NCBI RefSeq assembly: GCF_002563635.1
Contig: NZ_PDIZ01000001.1
Span: 1,860,001 to 1,924,000, forward strand
Origin: Bacillus sp. es.036
GTDB lineage: Bacteria; Bacillota; Bacilli; Bacillales; Guptibacillaceae
Direction of reading: 5' to 3'
DNA length: 64,000 bases
Shown: positions 55,192 to 64,000 of the stretch, one piece after another
Numbering within the stretch: the stretch's first letter is position 1
How the letters are laid out: the number at the start of each line of letters is the position of its first letter
The notes under the pieces: model-generated
What the model saw: only the letters and a program-made list of their open reading frames with translations
Told to the model about the DNA's origin: nothing
The model's database searches: none
Program-made: the position numbers and the translations under genes

Positions 55192-55587
55192 TTAAATTGC
55201 CGAATCATTCTTTTGTTTTGCTGCCCAGAGCACCCACCAAATTAATAGCGGTTGAAAGAGTAACCTGATCCATAGCAGCAACTCATTTGCTTCCTCCTGT
55301 CCAGGAGCTGGAATTCCAGCAATCGCTGCATAAATGTTGGCAGGAAAAATAACGATTAAATACACTGCCGTCCAAAACCTTGCCTGTTTACGTGTAGAAG
55401 GAATGAGGAGTAAAACGGCTAATACAATTTCCAGAATCCCTGTTACATAAATCACCCCAAGCCTGAACGGCACCCATTCGGGAATCATTGATGCAAAACC
55501 TTCCCCTTGAACAAAATGAGCAACGCCTGCAAAAATAAAGAAAAAAGCAAATAACACAAGCGCAATTCGACGAATTGTTTTTATCAT
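55192..55587 (-). CDS. DoxX-family membrane protein
   Basis: The 131-residue, four-helix protein has IRRIALVLFAFFFIFAGVAH, then F at the start, IPEWVPFRLGVIYVTGILEI and RFWTAVYLIVIFPANIYAA, with the DoxX/DoxD-like pattern. Members are linked to thiol or redox stress (MhqP, CatD), but function is largely inferred. ATG 55587 follows AAGGAG at 7 bases. It follows the M20 peptidase gene (stop 55658) by 70 bases on the same strand. Confidence 0.85.
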   Translation of the reverse strand: MIKTIRRIALVLFAFFFIFAGVAHFVQGEGFASMIPEWVPFRLGVIYVTGILEIVLAVLLLIPSTRKQARFWTAVYLIVIFPANIYAAIAGIPAPGQEEANELLLWIRLLFQPLLIWWVLWAAKQKNDSAI

Positions 55588-55657
55588 AAAGAATCTCCTT
55601 TTCAATTGGATTCTTCCATGATAGCAAACTATTCTTCTTTTTTAGAAGAAAAACGCT

Positions 55658-57274
55658 TTACCGAAGCAATTGTTTAATCGTATAAGGAAGCATATCATGC
55701 AGCGTTTCAAAGGAATACGTTAATTCAAGTCGCTCTGTCCATTTATGCGCATCTCTCCCCATCGGTCCAAGATTCATAACGGGAACCTTTAACTGTTCTA
55801 ACGCCTCGAGAGGTAGCGTATAAGACTGCCCATATAAAGGCATATTGCTCATTAATGGTTGAATGGTTTCTTTCGTACGTTCTAACCCAACGAAACTTAA
55901 ATCTGAAAGGCCCGGAAAATAATGCTGTGGCTTTAACTTTACGTTATGCTTCTCGTCGCTGTATGTCATCACACGTTGAATCGTTTCCTGAATAAATGGA
56001 TCATGACGAGAGGATACGGCCGGATAAAAAGGAGGATTATAAAAAAGAATAATCATTGGGCCATCATCTTTACAAAGCGCTGCAAGGTCAAAGACCATTC
56101 TTGTGGAAAGATCTCGATCTCCAAGATCTTTAAAATTTGCTGAGATGTAATCCTGGCGACGTTTAATTTCCGTTTCGCCAAACAATGTAACCGCTCGTTG
56201 GTGCAGCTGTTCATAGGTTAACACGTTAACTTTAAATGGCTCAGGAACATAGCTTTGAAGCATCGAGAAAGCAGTGGCTTTTTCTAAGTAGTGGTGTTCA
56301 ATACGCCTGGCAGCAGTTTTTACAGCCTTCATCAATTTATCCGTAATTTGTTGAATGCTACTTTCCATACCAAGCACATTAAAAAGCGTGACGCCTACAT
56401 GTGGAATTTGAACCGAATATCCTTCTTTTAAATCCTTTTGCATTAAATTTGTAGGCGGAGGGGTTACTTCTCCATCAACAACCTCACAAAAGTCAGCATT
56501 TAATTCTAACTCTTTCGTTACTTCTGCTGCCATGTAATTCGCATTCAAGCCAGAAAAGGGTTCACCAACATGAGTTTCTTGACCATAACAGAAAAAACCA
56601 GGAAGTAACTTGCCAATTGATCCTGAATAAAGATAGAGGTTTTGATCACCAGGATAATTTGTAAAAACAGGCTCAGAATTTAAACAAGCGGTATACGTAA
56701 GGTTATGTTGTTTTGCCATTTCAACGAGAACAGGAACGGCCTCTATCATTCCCAGAGAATTGGCTTCTTCATCAGGAACCGTAAGGAATAAAATATTTCC
56801 CTCAAATTCCCCAGAACTTGCTTTTTCAAGCATGCTCATCTGTAAGGCAATCCCTGCTTTCATATCCATCACGCCTCGACCAAATACCCACTCTCCAGTT
56901 TCCAGATCATTCTGAACTTCTAATGGCATCTTATCGAGATTCTTATATACTTCTTCTGTCAGATCATATGGGCTAAAGGCCAGGTTTTTAAACTGACCAT
57001 AATCTTCTACATCGACCACATCGAAATGACTTATTAATATAACCGTTTTTTTCGCTTTTCCGTTCTTGATCAAACCTGTTACAAAAGAGCGTCCATCACT
57101 TGTTGGATGAAGAGCAAGCATTTGAGGGTTATCTTTAAAATAATCTAAATCCTGAAGCTGAAGATGAATGTATTCTGCAAGCGCTACTTCTGGATAAGAT
57201 CCCGTTATACTCTGATGTTCGACAAGTCTTGATAACAAATACATAAGCGTTTCTTTTGTTTGCCATTTCTCCAC
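55658..57274 (-). CDS. yqjN: M20-family peptidase (RocB/YqjN-like)
   Basis: The 538-residue zinc peptidase has the M20 metal motifs ISHFDVVDVEDYG (His, Asp), FGRGVMDMKAGIALQ (Asp) and LTVPDEEANSLGM (Glu-Glu), then CLNSEPVFT. A dimerisation domain follows, and HKW near the C-terminus (GRDAHKWTERLEL). Size and context next to namA fit B. subtilis YqjN, a RocB-like protein of unknown substrate. GTG 57274 has AGGGGG at 8 bases; a GTG at 57310 lacks a site. Confidence 0.85.
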   Translation of the reverse strand: MEKWQTKETLMYLLSRLVEHQSITGSYPEVALAEYIHLQLQDLDYFKDNPQMLALHPTSDGRSFVTGLIKNGKAKKTVILISHFDVVDVEDYGQFKNLAFSPYDLTEEVYKNLDKMPLEVQNDLETGEWVFGRGVMDMKAGIALQMSMLEKASSGEFEGNILFLTVPDEEANSLGMIEAVPVLVEMAKQHNLTYTACLNSEPVFTNYPGDQNLYLYSGSIGKLLPGFFCYGQETHVGEPFSGLNANYMAAEVTKELELNADFCEVVDGEVTPPPTNLMQKDLKEGYSVQIPHVGVTLFNVLGMESSIQQITDKLMKAVKTAARRIEHHYLEKATAFSMLQSYVPEPFKVNVLTYEQLHQRAVTLFGETEIKRRQDYISANFKDLGDRDLSTRMVFDLAALCKDDGPMIILFYNPPFYPAVSSRHDPFIQETIQRVMTYSDEKHNVKLKPQHYFPGLSDLSFVGLERTKETIQPLMSNMPLYGQSYTLPLEALEQLKVPVMNLGPMGRDAHKWTERLELTYSFETLHDMLPYTIKQLLR

Positions 57275-57366
57275 CTCATAACCCCCTGTCTGTTTTTTTG
57301 CAAAATTCACCTGTTTTTGGTAGGTTTAATGAGAATAGACGGCATTTTTTGACCTGTTCACCGTCT

Positions 57367-57408
57367 CCCTACCTAAGCCATGTAGCCTTTCAATCCGTGT
57401 AGGTAGGG
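57367..57408. repeat. Inverted repeat between yqjN-like and GDPD genes
   Basis: CCCTACCTA (57367-57375) and TAGGTAGGG (57400-57408) form a perfect 9-bp stem around 24 bases. Two smaller repeats follow toward the M20 gene (GACGG/CCGTC and ACCT/AGGT), suggesting a folded leader or operator. No known riboswitch motif is recognised. Confidence 0.45.
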
Positions 57409-57500
57409 CTCAACTTCCCCTAAAAGTTCGAATGGAAGTTTCACTTTATCATATTTTATACATACAAAACCTGAAAAGACCAGTAGAAATGGGGAAAATC

Positions 57501-58286
57501 ATGACAATCATATTTGCTCATAGAGGTGCAAGTAGACAATGTCCAGAAAATACATTAAGTGCTTACGAACGTGCAGTAAAGCTTGGAGCTGGAGGAATTG
57601 AAATTGATGTCCAACTTTCAAAAGATGGCATTCCAGTTGTCATTCACGACCGTACCTTAAAGCGTACTACGTCTGGAAAGGGAGTTGTAACCGAAACAAA
57701 TTATGCAGACCTTAAAAAGCTGGATGCCGGGAGCTGGTTTTCTCCAAAGTTTCAGCAAGAAAGTATCCCTTCTTTAGAGGAAGTGTTGACCTTTGCTTCA
57801 GATTATCCCGATATCTGGCTGAATATTGAATTAAAATATTATCGAGAAAATGATGATCAACTCGCCAAAACAGCCATTCCAATGATTAAAAAATTTCGCT
57901 CTGATAAAAATACGCTGATTTCTAGCTTTGAACACGAACGATTGCTTGAGGTACATAAATTGTGGTCTAAGGTAGAAACCGCACCTCTTTACAAAGGGAA
58001 CTTACATGAACCCTGGCACTATGCTAAAAAACTAAAAGCAAAAGCGATCCACCCTCACTTCAAATCCATCCATGCATCACTTATCAAAACCGTTCAAGCT
58101 CACGGCATAAACGTACGGCCTTATACGATTAATGAGGAAAAATGGCTGAGACAATTTCTTGAGTGGGAAGTAGACGGACTTATGACGGATGTGCCTGATC
58201 TTGCGTTAAATATCATGCATAACAAACAAATTTCACAACAAAAAAAGTCCTGGTGGAAAAACGTTTGGAGCATGATCACAAAGTAA
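57501..58286 (+). CDS. Glycerophosphodiester phosphodiesterase
   Basis: The 261-residue TIM-barrel GDPD has FAHRGASRQCPENTLSAYER (catalytic HRG and EN), GIEIDVQLSKDGIPVVIHDR (metal ligands E, D and H), and WLNIELKYY (Glu). The cytosolic form lacks a signal peptide. It cleaves glycerophosphodiesters to glycerol-3-phosphate and an alcohol. ATG 57501 follows ATGGGGAAAATC; the in-frame ATG at 57489 lacks a site. A basic C-terminal tail (QKKSWWKN) is present. Confidence 0.92.
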   Translation: MTIIFAHRGASRQCPENTLSAYERAVKLGAGGIEIDVQLSKDGIPVVIHDRTLKRTTSGKGVVTETNYADLKKLDAGSWFSPKFQQESIPSLEEVLTFASDYPDIWLNIELKYYRENDDQLAKTAIPMIKKFRSDKNTLISSFEHERLLEVHKLWSKVETAPLYKGNLHEPWHYAKKLKAKAIHPHFKSIHASLIKTVQAHGINVRPYTINEEKWLRQFLEWEVDGLMTDVPDLALNIMHNKQISQQKKSWWKNVWSMITK

Positions 58287-58360
58287 AGCACGATTTGCGA
58301 CTTCTTTTTTTGCACATGCTATACTCAGGGTCAGGAAAGAAGAAATAAAGGAGAGATTGC

Positions 58361-59380
58361 ATGTCATCAGCATTATTTACACCCTATACCATAAAAAACG
58401 TTACATTTCCTAACCGTATTGTGATGAGTCCTATGTGCATGTATTCATGTGAAGCAATGGACGGGAAAGCAACCAATTTCCATTTCACACACTATACTTC
58501 TAGAGCAGTAGGACGAACGGGTCTCATTATTACAGAAGCAGCAGCTGTTACCGAACAGGGCCGTATCTCTCCACAGGACCTTGGCATTTGGAGTGATGAC
58601 CATATAGAAGGATTGCAGAAGATTGTACAACTTTCTCAAGAGCAAGGAGCAAAAGTAGGTATTCAACTTGCTCATGCCGGTCGAAAAGCCGTATTAGATG
58701 GTCCAATTATTGCGCCATCAGCAATTCCTTTTAGTGATAAGATGAAAACCCCTGAAGAAATGACGCTAGAACAAATAAAAGAAACGATTGTTTCCTTTAA
58801 AGAAGGCGCAAGAAGAGCAAAGAAAGCCGGCTTTGATGTTATCGAACTTCATGGCGCACACGGTTATTTAATCAATGAGTTTCTATCTCCATTAACGAAC
58901 AATCGTGAAGATGAATATGGTGGTTCAACACAAAACCGCTATCGTTTTCTTAAAGAAATAATCTCAGAAGTGAACGATGTTTGGGACGGTCCACTCTTTG
59001 TACGTATTTCTGCAGAAGAATACCACGAAGAAGGAAATACAATGGAAGACTTCGTATATTTTTCAAGTGAAATGAAGAAACAAGGCGTTGATCTAATTGA
59101 TTGTAGTACAGGCGGAGTTGTACCAGCGAGCATCGATGCCTTTCCTGGATATCAAGTAAAACACGCTGAACAAATTCGTAATGAAGCTAAAATTTCAACT
59201 GGCGCAGTTGGATTGATTACGCACCCTCTTCAAGCAGAGGAAATCATTCATAACAACCGCTCAGACCTTGTCTTGCTTGCGAGAGAACTATTAAGAGATC
59301 CTTACTGGGCGAGAACCGCCGCAGCTGAACTTGGCGCGGACTTAGAGGCACCGAAACAGTATGAACGTGGTTGGAATTAA
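58361..59380 (+). CDS. namA: NADPH dehydrogenase NamA (old yellow enzyme)
   Basis: The 339-residue FMN enzyme of the YqjM group has [20 protein letters not shown] (with Cys26-type residue), QLAHAGRK, and [20 protein letters not shown] (His pair for carbonyl binding), then [13 protein letters not shown] for the FMN-phosphate site. It reduces activated C=C bonds of enones and quinone-like electrophiles with NADPH. AAAGGAGAG precedes ATG. It lies 73 bases after the GDPD gene and next to rnz, as in Bacillus. Confidence 0.94.
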   Translation: MSSALFTPYTIKNVTFPNRIVMSPMCMYSCEAMDGKATNFHFTHYTSRAVGRTGLIITEAAAVTEQGRISPQDLGIWSDDHIEGLQKIVQLSQEQGAKVGIQLAHAGRKAVLDGPIIAPSAIPFSDKMKTPEEMTLEQIKETIVSFKEGARRAKKAGFDVIELHGAHGYLINEFLSPLTNNREDEYGGSTQNRYRFLKEIISEVNDVWDGPLFVRISAEEYHEEGNTMEDFVYFSSEMKKQGVDLIDCSTGGVVPASIDAFPGYQVKHAEQIRNEAKISTGAVGLITHPLQAEEIIHNNRSDLVLLARELLRDPYWARTAAAELGADLEAPKQYERGWN

Positions 59381-59399
59381 ATAATCAGTAAGTTGACTA

Positions 59400-59436
59400 T
59401 AACAAAACCGAGCTCATTTTGAGCTCGGTTTTGTTA
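59400..59436. terminator. Bidirectional terminator overlapping the end of rnz
   Basis: A perfect 17-bp stem (59400-59416 with 59420-59436) has a 3-base loop. Its right arm and loop encode the last seven residues of RNase Z and its left arm contains the rnz stop codon (59414-59416). Confidence 0.88.
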
Positions 59437-60346
59437 TAGGTATATGGACTGTCATTTGATCTTCTACTATGTCCGTATTTGCAAATACGGCTCTTGCTTC
59501 CCTAATTAGATCTACTATATCTGCTTCTTGATAACGTGAACTAATATGATTTAACAGAAGTTTCTTTGCGTTCGCAGTTTTAGCAATTCTAGCTGCTTCC
59601 TCCGTAGTGGAATGATAATACTCATATGCTAACGAAGCCATCTGAGCGGAAAATGTAGCTTCATGGATAAGAAGATCGGCATTTAAAGCAAAATCAATCG
59701 TCTTCTCATTAAACCGAGAATCCCCACAATACACAAGATGTCTTCCTTTTATCGGAGGACCTACTACTTCGACTGCATGCACCACTTTCCCATTGTCTAG
59801 GGTAATAGAGTCTCCGTTCTTCAATTTTTGATAGATCGGACCAGGTTGTACACCTAATGATTTTAATTTTTCAACATTTAATGCACCTGTCTTATCTGCT
59901 TCTTCTATTCGATAAGCAAAACTATCAATTCCATGTTCTAACAAAGCTACCTTTATTGTAAAACCCTGCTCTTGCACTTGAAAGTCGTCTTCTATTTCTA
60001 CAATTTGCAGTGGATAGCGTAGGTGCGTACCGCTAATTTTTACGGCCGTATCAATAAAATGAGCAAGTCCTTTTGGTCCGTATATCTTCAGTTCTGATTC
60101 TCCCCCTTGAAAAGAACGACTTCCAAGAAGGCCAGGCAGTCCAAAAATGTGATCACCGTGTAAGTGAGTGATGAAAATTTTGGTCAGCCTACTAAGTGTA
60201 ATAGTAGAAGAAAGAATCTGATGTTGTGTCGCTTCCCCACAATCAAACAACCAAACTTCTCCAGAATCAAGACGAAGAGCTGTCGAACTAACGTTACGTT
60301 TTGTTGAAGGAACACCAGCACCTGTTCCTAAAAATGTTAATTCCAT
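59414..60346 (-). CDS. rnz: Ribonuclease Z
   Basis: The 310-residue MBL-fold endonuclease begins MELTFLGTGAGVPSTKRNVS and has ITHLHGDHIFGLPGLL (HxHxDH zinc motif), the exosite region, VYCGDSRFNEKTI, DLLIHEATF and the C-terminal LLNHISSRYQ. It trims the 3' ends of tRNA precursors lacking encoded CCA. TAAGGAGG lies before ATG 60346. Its C-terminal codons lie in the shared terminator with namA. The gene order namA-rnz is as in Bacillus yqjM-yqjK. Confidence 0.95.
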   Translation of the reverse strand: MELTFLGTGAGVPSTKRNVSSTALRLDSGEVWLFDCGEATQHQILSSTITLSRLTKIFITHLHGDHIFGLPGLLGSRSFQGGESELKIYGPKGLAHFIDTAVKISGTHLRYPLQIVEIEDDFQVQEQGFTIKVALLEHGIDSFAYRIEEADKTGALNVEKLKSLGVQPGPIYQKLKNGDSITLDNGKVVHAVEVVGPPIKGRHLVYCGDSRFNEKTIDFALNADLLIHEATFSAQMASLAYEYYHSTTEEAARIAKTANAKKLLLNHISSRYQEADIVDLIREARAVFANTDIVEDQMTVHIPITKPSSK

Positions 60347-60436
60347 ATCAAACCTCCTTATCATCAGTTCTGTATCGCAAAGATCTTGATGATCGGCTAC
60401 ACTGTAAGTATGAATTTCATACAGGAGCTGTTTATC

Positions 60437-61033
60437 ATGCTGTTAAAAAAAAGATTATTCCTTGCACTATTTCTCTCACATCTTCTATTATTTCTATCTT
60501 TCTATTTATTTAGTGACTTCTTTTGGCCACTTTTTACTGTTTCTCTTCTTCTCCTTGGAGGAGTGTCAATTCGTCAAGTTAAATGGAAAAAGCCGTCACT
60601 TTCTCACCTTTTTATCGGAATTTTAAGTGGCGTTTCCCTTTATATTCTTTTCTTTCTGGGGAAAACAATTATGCTTGTTCTTTTCCCTCAATTTATGACA
60701 CAGGTTAATGAACTTTACACCCTTGTCGCACCATATAAAGCTTGGCACTATGTTAGCCTAATTTTAATTGTTATTCCAGGAGAAGAACTTTTCTGGAGAG
60801 GACTTGTCCAAACAGAGCTTAAAACACTTCAACTCAAATACCCGATTTTACTAGCTGCGCTTCTCTATATGAGCGCCCACTTTTATGCAGGTGCTTTCCT
60901 TCTGCTTGTCGCTGCTGTGTTAGCTGGAGCTGTATGGGGATATTTGTATGACCGAACTCGCAATATGGTCGTTCCGCTTCTTTCACACCTTGTATTTGAT
61001 TTATTTCTTCTTGTTTTCTTTCCGCTTCTGTAA
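60437..61033 (+). CDS. CPBP-family intramembrane metalloprotease
   Basis: The 198-residue, six-helix protein has the ABI/CPBP motifs IPGEELFWRGLVQTEL (EExxxR), SAHFYAG (second motif His) and LLSHLVFDLFLLVFFP (third motif His). This is the Rce1-like intramembrane protease family, implicated in processing of peptides or in bacteriocin self-immunity; its substrate is unknown. ATG 60437 follows CAGGAG. The stop overlaps the convergent DUF4129 gene by 33 bp. Confidence 0.86.
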   Translation: MLLKKRLFLALFLSHLLLFLSFYLFSDFFWPLFTVSLLLLGGVSIRQVKWKKPSLSHLFIGILSGVSLYILFFLGKTIMLVLFPQFMTQVNELYTLVAPYKAWHYVSLILIVIPGEELFWRGLVQTELKTLQLKYPILLAALLYMSAHFYAGAFLLLVAAVLAGAVWGYLYDRTRNMVVPLLSHLVFDLFLLVFFPLL

Positions 61034-62221
61034 AGCATGCCTCTTTAATTCCTTAAGGAGGCTCTTCATATGCTGCATGTAGAGAAGAACTTCCTCTCGA
61101 TCAGGACTTTCTGTCCCGTATCGAACCTTCTCATAAATGGCTATAATGTAATCCTTATGTTCACTATGACCAGGAATCCTTCGTAACCATTGACTTAAAG
61201 TCTCTCCTGCTTGACGTCCAACCCCATACTTCAGCGCCTTTATTTCTAAATTAAAAATTTGCTTTCTTACCTGATTCAAAGGTGGTTTTAATTGGCTCCC
61301 TTTCTTATCTTCCCTTGTATTCAATATTTCACTCGTTATAGTAGCAAAGCTACTTACTTCAAGTCGAGAAAGTACAAGCCTTTTTTTATAAATGATGAAG
61401 AAAGTAACGATTAATGCAATGATAAGGCAGGTGTAGAAAATAAGTTCAAGTGGCAAGTCTATACTTTGTCCATTTATCGTTTGTTCCTTGTTCATTTGTT
61501 GGTTTTCCATTGACGAATTCCCCTCTAAAAAAAGAGAATCTTCTGCAGAGCGCGTCGGAAAATTTGAGGTTAGCCAGTAGATTGGTAAACCAATAACATA
61601 ACCAATTCCACTTATTGTATAAGAAATTAACTTAATAAGAGGGTCTTTCATCCAGATAATAATGCTAAACAAGCCGCTGGAAACAGCTAACAAAAGAAGG
61701 ATAGAACTCATGACCCATCTGGCCTGCCTCAGTCCCCCTGCTTTACTTATTTCCACAGCCGCTCTACATATGAGGAGCAAAAGAAATTGCACAAGAGGAA
61801 ATAGAAATACGACCTGTCTTAACTCTGAAGAATTACTGAAAAGGAAGAATAGAAAGGAACCAAGCAAACTCAAGAAAAAAACGATTGTATCATCATGTCG
61901 AGTTAACTCTCTAATGTTGACATAGCTACGCCATGCGATCGTAATCGAAAGTAGAATGGAATAAAAAAGCGGTACTCCTAACACGAATCCAACAACAGCG
62001 GTTAGGATGCCAAGTAGAAATATCCACGACAAGGTGATTTGTTCACGATTTCTAAAATAAAGAAGAAAATAGCAACTTCCGCAACCAAGAACAAGCACAA
62101 GAAAAGGGAAAATAGGCGGGAAGGTTTGTTCATATAAATAAAAGAACGCTAAAAGAAAATACACGAAAACCATATCATAAATATAATAGAGAAGATGAGG
62201 AAGTTCTCTACGTACTTTCAT
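61001..62221 (-). CDS. DUF4129 membrane protein of a MoxR-DUF58 operon
   Basis: The 406-residue protein has N-terminal helices to about residue 220, a hydrophilic loop, one more helix near 260-280 (LIFYTCLIIALIVTFFIIYK), and a C-terminal DUF4129-type segment with ETLSQWLRRIPGH, then IYEKVRYG. DUF4129 usually follows a transglutaminase core in TgpA proteins; here the Cys-His-Asp core is not seen. It overlaps the DUF58 gene by one base (TAATG). Function unknown. Confidence 0.75.
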   Translation of the reverse strand: MKVRRELPHLLYYIYDMVFVYFLLAFFYLYEQTFPPIFPFLVLVLGCGSCYFLLYFRNREQITLSWIFLLGILTAVVGFVLGVPLFYSILLSITIAWRSYVNIRELTRHDDTIVFFLSLLGSFLFFLFSNSSELRQVVFLFPLVQFLLLLICRAAVEISKAGGLRQARWVMSSILLLLAVSSGLFSIIIWMKDPLIKLISYTISGIGYVIGLPIYWLTSNFPTRSAEDSLFLEGNSSMENQQMNKEQTINGQSIDLPLELIFYTCLIIALIVTFFIIYKKRLVLSRLEVSSFATITSEILNTREDKKGSQLKPPLNQVRKQIFNLEIKALKYGVGRQAGETLSQWLRRIPGHSEHKDYIIAIYEKVRYGTESPDREEVLLYMQHMKSLLKELKRHALQKRKENKKK

Positions 62222-63429
62222 TAATTCCGAACCCTTTCTATCTTACTAAGATACGCATAACCATCCGACATTTTCACGTCATAGCACATATGACCTATAC
62301 TCTTCAAAAACTGATAAAATGTTTCTTCTTCCTTTGATTGAATCGGCTCACCTAATCGAATCAAAACAGAGCGCTCTGATAATCGCTTTTGGAGCAATAA
62401 ACTCATCCGTTCAAAAGATAACAACGGTCTTGTGTCATCAATTCGAGCCAATAACTCTAGTGCCTTACTTAACTGAGCATTCCCCTCTCTCACTTCAAGT
62501 ACCATAGAAGAAGCAGGTCCTTCAGGTTCAAGATTAATATGGATTTCAAACGCTATCCCTCGTTTTGTAGCGACTGAACAAAGAAAGGCTAGTTGGCTAA
62601 TATATGCTTCGATGTTATTGGAGACTTGCCCAGGACTATTCTTTCTTTTAACAGATAAATCAAGAATAAAAACCCACCTCATCTCGATCGAACGCTCGTA
62701 CACTTTCGATTTTAATTCTGAAGTTCTTGCCGTAGCTTTCCAATGAATACGATTAAAAGGATCAGAGTTCGCATATTCTCGTGCACCTGCAGGAGCACAC
62801 AAGTTTTCATAGAGGGAATGTTCATAAGCGTGACTCCCCATTTCATAAGTCGAAAGTTGTTCTACGCCTTGCACCTCACTCAACTCAGGGTAAATCAATA
62901 TTTCTGTTTCTGAGAAACCTTGAAAACTAGATAGGCGGCTTCCTAAACCAAAGAGATCCTTTATTATAAATTGAAGGTTCCTTATTCGCGTAGCTCCTCT
63001 TTCATAAGCATGGATGGAAAAGGAAATGTTCTTACGTTCATTTCGTCTCATAAAAAAAGGAACATCATAATAGTGAAGGTTTTTCGTGTTTTGAACAATT
63101 TCAAGTTGGGGGAGATGTATCACAGGCTCAACAGCAAAGCGCAGCTCGCCGTTCCAAATCGGCAACTTCCCTTGATTTTGTATCGAAAAGGAGAGCGTTT
63201 CATGTTCACCTTTGAAAAGCCTAATCGTATGTCGCTTATTTTCTACCTGAACAGATGTAGCTGCTTTCTTTAAGTAGATACGGGTTCCATAGCTAAGTAG
63301 CAATAATGCCATAGTAACTATGAATAGCTCGACCGATTGAAAATAAAAAGAAATAATAATCAAAACCCAGCTTAGTCCTAGAAAAGAAGAAAGGAATATA
63401 GAGAGTGTGGTTTTAGACTCCCACCTCAT
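62221..63429 (-). CDS. DUF58 domain protein (MoxR partner)
   Basis: The 402-residue protein has two N-terminal helices and then a soluble part with the DUF58 hallmark GAREYANSDPFNRIHWKATA, followed by RWVFILDLS of a vWA-like domain. DUF58 proteins are encoded next to MoxR ATPases and are thought to help assemble or mature other proteins, with a link to cell-envelope function. ATG overlaps the moxR stop by 4 bp. GGGGAGGGG lies upstream. Confidence 0.88.
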   Translation of the reverse strand: MRWESKTTLSIFLSSFLGLSWVLIIISFYFQSVELFIVTMALLLLSYGTRIYLKKAATSVQVENKRHTIRLFKGEHETLSFSIQNQGKLPIWNGELRFAVEPVIHLPQLEIVQNTKNLHYYDVPFFMRRNERKNISFSIHAYERGATRIRNLQFIIKDLFGLGSRLSSFQGFSETEILIYPELSEVQGVEQLSTYEMGSHAYEHSLYENLCAPAGAREYANSDPFNRIHWKATARTSELKSKVYERSIEMRWVFILDLSVKRKNSPGQVSNNIEAYISQLAFLCSVATKRGIAFEIHINLEPEGPASSMVLEVREGNAQLSKALELLARIDDTRPLLSFERMSLLLQKRLSERSVLIRLGEPIQSKEEETFYQFLKSIGHMCYDVKMSDGYAYLSKIERVRN

Positions 63430-64000
63430 GTTGTTGCCCCTCCCCTCACTTCCACCGGAACCTCGACTAGAGTAAGAATCTCTTGAAGCACAGCTTGTTT
63501 CGTCTTACGCATCGCTCCTTCCATCGTTAAGACTAGACGATGACTGAGAACATAAGGCGCCACGAACTGAATATCTTCAGGAGTAACAAATGATCTTCCT
63601 TCGATGAATGCTTTTCCTTGTGCTGCTTTCATAAAGGCAATCGTTCCTCGCGGGCTTACGCCAACACTTATGTACCCTCCGCTTCTCGTCGCTTGGACGA
63701 TACTTAAAAGATAATCCTCAATTACTTCAGAAAGCTCCACTCGCTTCACTTCTTTTTGAAATAATTCAATTTCTCCATCTTCAAAAATCGACTTCAAATC
63801 ATCGAATGGATTTTGAAGCCTCATCATTTGAATCATTCGTTTTTCTTCTATCGGTGTTGGATATCCGCTTTGCATCTGCATAAAGAAACGATCCATTTGG
63901 GCTTCAGGTAATGAAAAAGTTCCCTGTGATTCGAGGGGATTTTGCGTTGCGATTACGATAAAAGGCGTCGGAAGTTTGAGCGTTGTTCCTTCAATGGTTA
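63426..64000 (-). CDS. MoxR-family AAA+ ATPase, C-terminal part (runs off the window)
   Basis: About 191 codons of the gene are present; its start lies beyond base 64000. Visible parts are VIATQNPLESQGTFSLPEAQ, then MDRFFMQ (sensor 1 and arginine finger region of MoxR), SVGVSPRGTIAFMKAAQGKA, FIEGRSFVTPEDIQFVAPYV, then LSHRLVLT (sensor 2 and lid). MoxR acts as a chaperone-like ATPase with DUF58 proteins. It is first in the operon moxR-DUF58-DUF4129. Confidence 0.92.
   Translation of the reverse strand, partial: TIEGTTLKLPTPFIVIATQNPLESQGTFSLPEAQMDRFFMQMQSGYPTPIEEKRMIQMMRLQNPFDDLKSIFEDGEIELFQKEVKRVELSEVIEDYLLSIVQATRSGGYISVGVSPRGTIAFMKAAQGKAFIEGRSFVTPEDIQFVAPYVLSHRLVLTMEGAMRKTKQAVLQEILTLVEVPVEVRGGATT

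Overview
The window is a typical low-GC Firmicutes chromosome segment with no rRNA, tRNA, CRISPR array, prophage or intact transposase gene. Recognisable Bacillus-type genes (TnrA, AbrB, FabL, CwlK, Mn-dependent PPase, NamA, RNase Z, a CtaE/CtaF tail) and Gram-positive regulatory RNAs (two T-boxes, one SAM-I riboswitch) point to Bacillaceae. Two BCCT betaine/carnitine-type transporters, an Na+-coupled dicarboxylate transporter and an NSS transporter suggest a salt-tolerant, possibly alkaliphilic species; this last point is inference.

Layout. 1-6.4 kb: the 3' end of a cytochrome c oxidase operon (ctaE, ctaF), an FUSC membrane protein, a BCCT transporter, an ECF sigma/RskA-type anti-sigma pair and a degenerate HPr-like protein. 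6.5-13.4 kb: fabL, a CdsA-like cytidylyltransferase with an apparent CTG start, a papain-fold protein, ppaC, yhfK, a TrmB-type regulator divergent from an MFS exporter, and abrB. 13.5-16.8 kb: a marR-mmpL efflux operon under twin operators. 16.8-31.2 kb: mixed accessory genes (kinase, Nudix, CwlK, HAD, MFS, AraC, GNAT, SdcS, a zinc-ribbon protein). 31.2-32.7 kb: an NhaC-superfamily transporter under a SAM-I riboswitch, so probably a methionine transporter. 32.8-35.6 kb: a hydrolase, and an SOS-type operon of a Y-family polymerase plus YolD with two LexA-like boxes. 35.8-41.9 kb: a secreted thermolysin-like protease, SDRs, GNATs and a Nudix hydrolase. 41-45 kb: yqjQ, yqjP, a proline T-box with proC/proI, a second degenerate HPr-like protein and tnrA with its own TnrA box. 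45-50 kb: a DUF302 protein, a decayed DUF2269 gene, an alkyltransferase-like protein, a CaiT-like BCCT transporter, and a phenylalanine-type T-box with an MhsT-like NSS transporter. 50-64 kb: class B PBP, cardiolipin synthase, a 45-codon gene, azoreductase, a CopZ-like protein, DoxX, an M20 peptidase, GDPD, namA, rnz, a CPBP protease, and a MoxR-DUF58-DUF4129 operon running off the right edge.

Reading right to left, rnz, namA, yqjN-like, proI, yqjP, yqjQ, yqjW-like and yqjX-like follow the order of the Bacillus subtilis yqjK-yqjX region, with many unrelated genes in between. The window is mostly housekeeping and accessory metabolism. I do not see a complete new multi-gene system. The points most worth checking are the two HPr-fold proteins that have lost the phosphorylatable histidine but keep the regulatory serine, the riboswitch-defined transporter specificities, the twin palindromic operators over the marR-mmpL promoter, the CTG start and the IS-end-like hairpin behind tnrA.
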